Positions 30,436 through 34,688 of a stretch of DNA of 34,688 nt are shown in pieces. The notes under the pieces were generated by a model, which worked only from the letters and a program-made list of their open reading frames with translations, made no database searches and was not told the origin of the DNA. How positions within the stretch are numbered: the stretch's first letter is position 1; every line of letters begins with the position of its first letter. The stretch is from a virus: positions 1 to 34,688 of the IMG/VR virus record IMGVR_UViG_3300045738_002191; one strand, written 5' to 3'. Made by a program: the position numbers and the translations under genes.

Positions 30436-32321
30436 TTTATATTGTCGAGCCATGGGATGCAGTAGATTTACTGTTTACGGTTTCGCCATACAGTGCGCCA
30501 GATCCGCTTGCTGTCGAGCTAGATTTTGTCGACGTTCAGTATTACGGGCCTATACCGTGGGCGACACCTTCGATTACTGCTGAGCTTCGGGCAATGCTGC
30601 AGACGGCTAGCGCCGAAGGTAATGAAACAGCGATCAGGGCAGCTGGGGCGACCTTGGCAGATCGAGATGCGCGGCTAGATTGCGGCCGCGCGATCGTTGG
30701 CGATGACAGCATTCAGCTGCTATTCGCAAAATCCGAACTCAGTGATATGGCTACTGGCTTAAGCTTGGGCACCGCAGGTATTAGTTTTGGTGAGCTGCGC
30801 GGGGGCTGGAATAACACCGTAGTGGCTGATACTGAGCGAACGCAGGCATGGGATGAGGCGGCGGCGATCGACAAGCGAGATTATGTTTCCTCCTGGATAA
30901 TGACAAGCCAGTTCGTGGATCAGTCTCGATCAGCAAGTTGGTTTAGCGTGAACGTGTCGGGCATAGTTTACGATGACGAGGCGGCACGTTTGGCGCTGCA
31001 AAACACCGACACCGGGCTTTCGGTCACGCTAAATTTTCACGGTGAACCCAGCAAACCCGAAAACCCGATTGATATGGTCTTTGCTTTTGGTTATGTCGTT
31101 CCGGCGCGGCCAATCGTTCCCCACGACGTCACTACGTCAATCACCGCGCGGCAGGCAACGCCGCGCGATGACGGCAAGTTTATTCCCTGGGGGCTTGGCG
31201 ACAGTATTTGGCGGGGCTGGAATTTGCCTTATCCGGTAGGTCCAAATTTACCGCCTGGACCGTTGCCCGGCGAAATTCCTGAAATCAAGCTGGTATACCT
31301 GAGCATGAATACTCTGCAGATTGAAACCATTATTGGCGAGACACCCCTCGATATTAAAGACGTCTCGATCAGCCTCGATATCGACTCGCTGAGCTGGCAG
31401 TTTAGCGGCACCGTGTACGGCGAAGCTTCGCTTAACCTTGTCAAGCCTGACGAGGGCGGCATGAAAGAGATCAGCGTTACGATCAATGGGCATGAATGGC
31501 TGCTTATGATCGAGCGCTATTCGAGCGATGAGCAGTTCCCGACGAAAAAATTCGGTATTAGTGGGATTAGCCGTACCCAATACATGGCGGCACCGTTCGC
31601 GCCAACCCGATCCTATACCAACTCTAGCGCTACGACCGCAAAGCAGGCGTGTGAAAACGAGCTGGCCAGCACAGGCTTTACGCTTGCATGGGCATTGGGT
31701 GGTGATGCGGACCTGCCGGACTGGGCGATCCCAGCCGGGGCGCTAAGCTATCGCGATCGCAGTCCCGCGCAAGTCATAGGGCAGATCGTAAAAGCGGCTG
31801 GTGGGGTAATGATCCCGAGCCGAAATAGCGACTCGTGGACAATAAAGCCCCGCTACAGTACCCCGTCTTGGCAGTGGAGCGGCGCCTCTCCTGACGTGGT
31901 GATTTATGTCGGCATGGTGCGCAGTAGATCCGCACAGTTCGAGCCGGGGCCGAGCTTCGACGCATGCTATGTGAGCGGTATCAACCAAGGCGAGGCCGTG
32001 GATGTGCGCAGGCAAGGCAGCGGGGGCCTAAGCCCGATGCCTGACATATACGACGATCTAATCACTGACGCCCAGCCCGCAATAAGCCGGGGCAAGGTCG
32101 AGCTGTCAGCGGCTGGGAATAAAATCATCGAAACCCTTTCTGTATTAATCCCTGAGAACGCCGCCGCGCCAGGCATTATCACGCCGGGCCAAATAGCTAA
32201 AATCATCCATGATGACGCCGGACTGGACTATTTCGCGTTAGTGCTATCGACGCGAATCTCCGTGCAGCGCGCTGGCGCTGCCGAGATCTATCAAAGCGTA
32301 ACGCTGGAGCGTGCTGCATGA
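30432..32321 (+). CDS. Tail hub or central tail-tip protein
   Basis: This 629-residue protein starts in the ATGA at the end of the previous gene. The N-terminal 270 residues are beta-rich and adhesin-like. A PGPLPGEIPEIK linker leads to a hub-like part: VYLSMNTLQIETIIGETPLDIKDVSISLDIDSLSWQFSGTVYGEASLNLV, then EWLLMIERYSSDEQFPTKKFGISGISRTQYMAAPF, DRSPAQVIGQIVKAAGGVMIPS, and a final segment IITPGQIAKIIHDDAGLDYFALVLSTRISVQRAGAAEIYQSVTLER. The last half follows the arrangement of phage hub proteins (gp27/gpD-like), which join tail tube and fibres. Assignment is by pattern and position. Confidence 0.65.
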   Translation: MIYIVEPWDAVDLLFTVSPYSAPDPLAVELDFVDVQYYGPIPWATPSITAELRAMLQTASAEGNETAIRAAGATLADRDARLDCGRAIVGDDSIQLLFAKSELSDMATGLSLGTAGISFGELRGGWNNTVVADTERTQAWDEAAAIDKRDYVSSWIMTSQFVDQSRSASWFSVNVSGIVYDDEAARLALQNTDTGLSVTLNFHGEPSKPENPIDMVFAFGYVVPARPIVPHDVTTSITARQATPRDDGKFIPWGLGDSIWRGWNLPYPVGPNLPPGPLPGEIPEIKLVYLSMNTLQIETIIGETPLDIKDVSISLDIDSLSWQFSGTVYGEASLNLVKPDEGGMKEISVTINGHEWLLMIERYSSDEQFPTKKFGISGISRTQYMAAPFAPTRSYTNSSATTAKQACENELASTGFTLAWALGGDADLPDWAIPAGALSYRDRSPAQVIGQIVKAAGGVMIPSRNSDSWTIKPRYSTPSWQWSGASPDVVIYVGMVRSRSAQFEPGPSFDACYVSGINQGEAVDVRRQGSGGLSPMPDIYDDLITDAQPAISRGKVELSAAGNKIIETLSVLIPENAAAPGIITPGQIAKIIHDDAGLDYFALVLSTRISVQRAGAAEIYQSVTLERAA

Positions 32322-32551
32322 GTACCCGCAATCCTTGGCTGAAATTCAGCAAACTGCTCAAAGGCGAGGGGCGCACCGTCGTCACCGTACAAAGCAATAA
32401 CGGCGACGGCACCAGCACGGTCACCACCCGCGACGGCACAAGTATCAAGGTGAAGGGCGAGGGCGTAGCCGCGACCAAAAAAGCAATAATAGAAGGCGGC
32501 GAGCTGCGTTACGAGGTGCCAAGCCTTAGTAGCTCGGTTGTTGAGGTGTAA
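32318..32551 (+). CDS. Small last gene of the late operon
   Basis: This 77-residue basic, beta-rich protein (KLLKGEGRTVVTVQSNNGDGTSTVTTRDGTSIKVKGEGVAATKKAIIEGGELRYEVPSL) starts in an ATGA overlap with the hub gene. Its pattern resembles short phage tail or assembly proteins that end tail clusters. Function is not recognised. The late operon runs without a visible hairpin into the convergent gene at 32584. Confidence 0.65.
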   Translation: MSTRNPWLKFSKLLKGEGRTVVTVQSNNGDGTSTVTTRDGTSIKVKGEGVAATKKAIIEGGELRYEVPSLSSSVVEV

Positions 32552-32583
32552 ATAGGTAGGGCTCAATTTATGAGTGCTGATTA

Positions 32584-33057
32584 TTAATCATCGCTATCAA
32601 AGGCTTTCTTTTTCCCGTGTACGGATTTGTACTGAATGACCACGCGAAGCTTAATAGCATCGTCCAATTGCTGTATGTATGTTGCGTGATTGACGAGACA
32701 GGTTATGGCGAGAAGTTGGATTGATTCACCAGCTCCGACGACAGAGTTGTTTGCTAATGTTGTTAGTGATTTCGAGTTCGGTATTCCTAGGCCGTTCACT
32801 ACTGTACTAAGCTCCTTTTCAAACGCATCTTTTTGCAAGTTAATTTGATTAATATAGTATTCAACCTTAGTTATTAGCGCGGGCCCACCCCCTTTGTTGT
32901 CTATTGAGTAGGCATATTGAGTGGCTGATTTAATCTCGCTAGGTGAAATGTGCGGCTCCATTGCGCGTATTGTGCTCCACCAATTAAACAAAAGGGATCC
33001 AAGTGAGATCACTGCAGATATAATTGCGATGTAAATACTTATAGTTTGAACGTCCAT
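32584..33057 (-). CDS. Single-pass membrane protein in the csrA operon
   Basis: This 157-residue protein has one N-terminal membrane anchor (SIYIAIISAVISLGSLLFNWWSTIRA) and a beta-rich body (YAYSIDNKGGGPALITKVEYYI, GAGESIQLLAITCL, IKLRVVIQYKSVHGKKKAF). The IDNKGGGPA segment resembles the soluble domain of several small membrane-anchored proteins of unknown role. Its ATG is 12 bases after the csrA stop, with AGG seven bases upstream, so it is probably the last gene of the leftward csrA operon. A lysogen-expressed surface or exclusion function is possible, by context only. Confidence 0.65.
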   Translation of the reverse strand: MDVQTISIYIAIISAVISLGSLLFNWWSTIRAMEPHISPSEIKSATQYAYSIDNKGGGPALITKVEYYINQINLQKDAFEKELSTVVNGLGIPNSKSLTTLANNSVVGAGESIQLLAITCLVNHATYIQQLDDAIKLRVVIQYKSVHGKKKAFDSDD

Positions 33058-33069
33058 TGTTTACCTAAG

Positions 33070-33258
33070 TTATTTGATTTTGACTTTAGTTGCATGAGGT
33101 ATTTTGAGAGAGTCTTGCTCTATAGTGTGCCCAGAGCTCGATCCTTGATGGTGCTCAATCTGCAGAGTTACTTCTTTGTGATTTATATCAATAATTTTAA
33201 CGATAATTTCATCGTCAATACGCAGAACTTCGCCCAAGCGACGCATAATAACCAGCAT
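33070..33258 (-). CDS. csrA: Phage-encoded CsrA/RsmA homologue
   Basis: This 62-residue protein begins MLVIMRRLGEVLRIDDEIIVKIIDINHKEVTLQIEHHQ, which follows CsrA ([25 protein letters not shown]) through strand 3, with R6, R7, G9 and E10 kept. CsrA dimers bind GGA in mRNA hairpin loops and control translation and decay. The second binding edge, around R44 in E. coli CsrA, is altered (GSSSGHTIEQDSL), so RNA affinity or specificity may differ. The gene's Shine-Dalgarno (33266-33270, seven bases from the ATG) is inside a canonical CsrA hairpin at 33263-33276, which implies autorepression. It lies in a leftward operon opposed to the late genes. Confidence 0.82.
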   Translation of the reverse strand: MLVIMRRLGEVLRIDDEIIVKIIDINHKEVTLQIEHHQGSSSGHTIEQDSLKIPHATKVKIK

Positions 33259-33262
33259 GTTT

Positions 33263-33276
33263 GATCCTCCGTGATC
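33263..33276 (-). promoter_or_regulatory. CsrA/RsmE-type binding hairpin over the csrA Shine-Dalgarno
   Basis: The minus strand reads GATCACGGAGGATC. As RNA, GAUC pairs with GAUC and leaves the hexaloop ACGGAG. TCACGGAGGA inside it matches the RsmE consensus (A/U)CANGGANG(U/A) at every position, including the closing C-G and U-A pairs. GGAGG is also the Shine-Dalgarno, so bound CsrA would block the ribosome. Confidence 0.8.
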
Positions 33277-33319
33277 GAATGCCGTTCCATGGATAGTAAT
33301 TAGGCTGTCGGTTTAAGAT

Positions 33320-33477
33320 TTAATCTGACTCGATGTACTCAACATCAATAGTCGGAATGATTTGGCGTTGCGGGCTAACATCAACAACAATGTGTGTGTC
33401 CAGAATCTCAAGAAGCTGCACAACAACAGCGCCATCGTCCCAAATAACCTCGCCAGCTTTAATGTTTGTTTGCATTC
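33320..33477 (-). pseudogene. CsrA-like ORF broken by a frameshift, or shifted by design
   Basis: ATG 33477 has the same leader as csrA, with the SD the same seven bases away. The zero frame begins MQTNIKAGEVIWDDGAVVV and then continues as an unlikely Leu-rich stretch to a stop at 33313. Shifting by -1 after the GTTGTTGTG run gives QLLEILDTHIVVDVSPQRQIIPTIDVEYIESD and a stop at 33320. Together these read as one 52-residue CsrA-like beta protein (GEVIWDDGAVVV against GEVLRIDDEIIV of the neighbour), but without the R6/R7 pair. A TG-repeat slip, a sequencing error or programmed frameshifting could each explain it. No classical slippery heptamer is present. Confidence 0.45.
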
Positions 33478-33481
33478 TCTA

Positions 33482-33495
33482 GATCCTCCGTGATC
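33482..33495 (-). promoter_or_regulatory. Second identical CsrA/RsmE-type hairpin
   Basis: GATCACGGAGGATC recurs exactly, again with GGAGG as Shine-Dalgarno (33485-33489) seven bases before the ATG at 33477. The stem, ACGGAG hexaloop and spacing are identical to the csrA leader. Two copies on one mRNA, about 220 bases apart, would bind CsrA twice and coordinate the operon. Confidence 0.75.
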
Positions 33496-33554
33496 AGGTG
33501 TTTACTCTACTTATGTAGTACCGGGCGCCATATTAGCACCCGGTATAGTGGAGT

Positions 33555-33668
33555 TTAAACCAGAATAACTGGTAGCCAAGTAGGGGCGTCGTGCAGGCAA
33601 GGCCAGAACATAGAAATAATCTGCGCAATGTCTGCTATGGCTCCCAGAACAGCGATGAATATAGTCAT
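33555..33668 (-). CDS. 37-residue hydrophobic peptide, first gene of the csrA operon
   Basis: ATG 33668 has GAGGA seven bases upstream and encodes MTIFIAVLGAIADIAQIISM then FWPCLHDAPTWLPVILV. Two hydrophobic stretches separated by CLHDAP suggest a small membrane peptide. It is read in the same direction as the CsrA-like ORF and csrA, 77 bases upstream of the former. Its length is like that of small phage-encoded membrane peptides and type I toxins, but no family is recognised. Confidence 0.5.
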   Translation of the reverse strand: MTIFIAVLGAIADIAQIISMFWPCLHDAPTWLPVILV

Positions 33669-34100
33669 CGTCAAATCCTCAAAAAAGAGGCGAAGTACTA
33701 GCCAAGGATAAATTGATTGGGTAGTATTCGCCTTGAGATTGTTAATAGAAAACCCTAAATCAAGTTTTGGCGACTTGACTAGGAACCCAAAACGCTTGCC
33801 CCTTCCGAGGGGCGGTCGATATCGTTATGCGATAATTGCTCCTTTTTTTTGCTTCTAAGTCTACAAGGTAATAAGGTTTCCATCATTTCGCAAGCACAGG
33901 ATGCTGTGGGTCTTCTGTGGATAAAGTGTGAGTAAATGGTGGGTGAAAATCGTACTTTTTTAGGCGCCTTATTGCGCGGGGGTTTCAAGACTGTGCCGAA
34001 GTTGTGAATACGTTCACGGGCGCGGTAAGCGGATTACGGATAAGAAAAATTTTTTCAACGAAATGCTGTTTTTTGGATGAAATAGCACTATTTACTCTGT
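33669..34100. other. Non-coding stretch between the csrA operon and the SOS gene
   Basis: No convincing gene is present. A hairpin GCCCCT/AGGGGC with a TCCG loop is at 33798-33813; on the minus strand AAGCGTTTT follows, so it may end transcription from the LexA-controlled gene. The promoter of the csrA operon should lie in 33680-33790, but no good consensus pair is visible. A/T-rich tracts occur at 34041-34095. Confidence 0.5.
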
Positions 34101-34427
34101 TCAAGGCCTTGGCACCATCCGCAACCGTCCGTTATCTACCACTGCGTAAACCCCGATCCTAGTTAGACACCCTTGTACGGCCACCCCCTCTGGCACATAT
34201 TGCCACCTCGGCATTAATCCGACCGATGTGCTGTATTGGTAGATGTCCAATTTCACCGGCGTTGCCTCACTTATTTCGCTTACGTCTTCCAGGTCAATAA
34301 AACCTTTCCACGGTACGCGCTTAAAATCGCCGTCTTTCTTTAAGACGGGCAGGTATTCGTTGTTGGGTGGGTTGGCTTCGCTGACGGACCTGAAGACGGC
34401 GTTGTAGCGGTATCTTAGTTGTATCAT
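34101..34427 (-). CDS. SOS-regulated protein, candidate antirepressor
   Basis: This 108-residue protein (MIQLRYRYNAVFRSVSEANPPNNEYLPVLKKDGDFKRVPWKGFIDLEDVSEISEATPVKLDIYQYSTS, then GLMPRWQYVPEGVAVQGCLTRIGVYAVVDNGRLRMVPRP) is not a family I recognise. A strong LexA box (34428-34447) ends one base before the ATG and contains the -10, so the gene should be silent except in the SOS response. The mRNA would be almost leaderless; an upstream TTG at 34463 would put the LexA box in the coding region and is unlikely. It lies at the far right end. The repressor at 4047-4409 cannot self-cleave, so an SOS-made antirepressor, as with coliphage 186 Tum, would explain induction. It may instead be a host gene. 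Confidence 0.6.
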   Translation of the reverse strand: MIQLRYRYNAVFRSVSEANPPNNEYLPVLKKDGDFKRVPWKGFIDLEDVSEISEATPVKLDIYQYSTSVGLMPRWQYVPEGVAVQGCLTRIGVYAVVDNGRLRMVPRP

Positions 34428-34447
34428 AACTGTAAATATATACAGTA
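34428..34447 (-). promoter_or_regulatory. LexA box
   Basis: The minus strand carries CTGTATATATTTACAG (34430-34445), a full CTGT-N8-ACAG LexA site with an A/T core and a TA-flank as in the E. coli consensus. TATATT inside it (34435-34440) is a -10, with TTGCCC 17 bases upstream as a weak -35. LexA would directly cover the promoter. Confidence 0.9.
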
Positions 34448-34492
34448 TGCTGGGGCGGGGCAATTCGTGGGGAATGTATGGCTTTTTTGTTT

Positions 34493-34514
34493 GCTATTAG
34501 ACAGCTATTAGACA
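34493..34514 (+). repeat. Perfect tandem 11-bp repeat near the right end
   Basis: GCTATTAGACA occurs twice in direct succession (34493-34503, 34504-34514), preceded by GTTTG, so the first copy also forms an operator-like GTTTGCTATT (34489-34498). It lies between the LexA-box gene and the tRNA terminator. It may be an arm-type site of an integrase or excisionase, or an operator pair. Confidence 0.6.
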
Positions 34515-34518
34515 GGCA

Positions 34519-34553
34519 ATAAAAAAGGGTCACACCTTGAGGTGTAACCCTTT
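34519..34553 (-). terminator. Terminator of tRNA-Asn
   Basis: On the minus strand a 13-bp stem (AAAGGGTTACACC/GGTGTGACCCTTT, one G-U) with a four-base loop runs into six T, starting nine bases after the tRNA CCA end. Confidence 0.88.
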
Positions 34554-34561
34554 GATTTATT

Positions 34562-34637
34562 TGGCTCCGCCTGCTGGGCTCGAACCAGCGACCCAATGAT
34601 TAACAGTCATTTGCTCTACCAACTGAGCTAAGGCGGA
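34562..34637 (-). tRNA. tRNA-Asn (anticodon GUU)
   Basis: The 76-base gene folds as a complete cloverleaf: acceptor TCCGCCT/AGGCGGA, D arm GCTC/GAGC, anticodon arm AATGA-CTGTTAA-TCATT with GTT, T arm GCTGG-TTCGAGC-CCAGC and an encoded CCA. Its 3' end faces the prophage, so it is a possible attachment site. I find no second copy of its 3' part in the left 330 bases. Confidence 0.97.
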
Positions 34638-34688
34638 TCAGCTTCAACAGCTGAGGACGCGCATATTAAGGAGGTTTCCTAAGTGCGT

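Noticed and set aside
33779-33988. Minus-strand 69-residue frame in the right non-coding stretch
   Set aside because: TTG start, no Shine-Dalgarno, Lys/Arg/Ser-rich composition without domain features, and it covers a hairpin.
1-34688. CRISPR array
   Set aside because: No series of regularly spaced identical repeats; the repeats seen are operators, iterons, terminators or IS-end repeats.

Overview
The window is most of a lambda-like, long-tailed (siphovirus) prophage in a gammaproteobacterium. It lies between the end of an IS21-type insertion sequence (1-126, running off the left edge) and a tRNA-Asn(GUU) gene (34562-34637). The gammaproteobacterial reading rests on the E. coli-type LexA box (CTGT-N8-ACAG), the RsmE/CsrA-type sites and the general style of the genes; I cannot name a genus. 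No integrase is present, so the left attachment end and integrase are probably beyond the IS or were lost to it. The 3' end of the tRNA faces the phage, as is usual when a tRNA serves as attachment site.

Layout. (1) 127-3600, all minus strand: tandem terminators, a SecB-like chaperone, hicB and hicA forming a likely toxin-antitoxin-chaperone operon with its own promoter and a 12-bp palindrome, then two unrecognised membrane-protein genes. (2) 4.0-4.75 kb: lysis-lysogeny switch, with a small repressor lacking a peptidase domain, a Cro/YdaS-like protein and an operator array whose 17-bp unit recurs as a tandem pair at 175-217. (3) 4.77-8.79 kb, mostly plus: early genes in a tightly overlapped series, including an O/DnaT-like initiator with an iteron cluster inside its gene, a DUF3310 protein, a Ref-like nuclease, a DUF1064 nuclease and a DUF2513 protein. 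(4) 8851-11181, minus: a membrane PAS-PAS-GGDEF-EAL protein with a degenerate GGDEF motif and an intact EAL domain. (5) 11.39-12.63 kb: terminator, then a lysis cassette (DUF5675, 3TM holin, class II holin). (6) 12.73 kb: a cos-like site resembling lambda cosN in sequence and spacing. (7) 12.8-32.55 kb: Nu1- and GpA-like terminase, gpW-like connector, portal, a ClpP protease fused to the major capsid protein, decoration protein, connector and tail genes, tape measure and tail-tip genes. (8) 32.58-33.67 kb, minus: a small operon with a CsrA homologue, an adjacent broken CsrA-like ORF, a membrane protein and a 37-aa peptide. (9) 34.1-34.45 kb: a LexA-box gene at the extreme right end.

The most interesting biology is regulatory. 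The csrA gene and the ORF before it each carry the same 14-bp element, GATCACGGAGGATC, over the Shine-Dalgarno. It folds as a 4-bp stem with an ACGGAG hexaloop, which is the textbook RsmE/CsrA target, so the phage CsrA probably controls its own operon. Together with the EAL protein, the prophage carries two candidate host-lifestyle regulators (CsrA and c-di-GMP). The repressor has no self-cleavage domain and the LexA-controlled gene sits at the far right end, which suggests induction through an SOS-expressed antirepressor, as with coliphage 186 Tum. The left arm adds a HicAB-SecB tripartite module.
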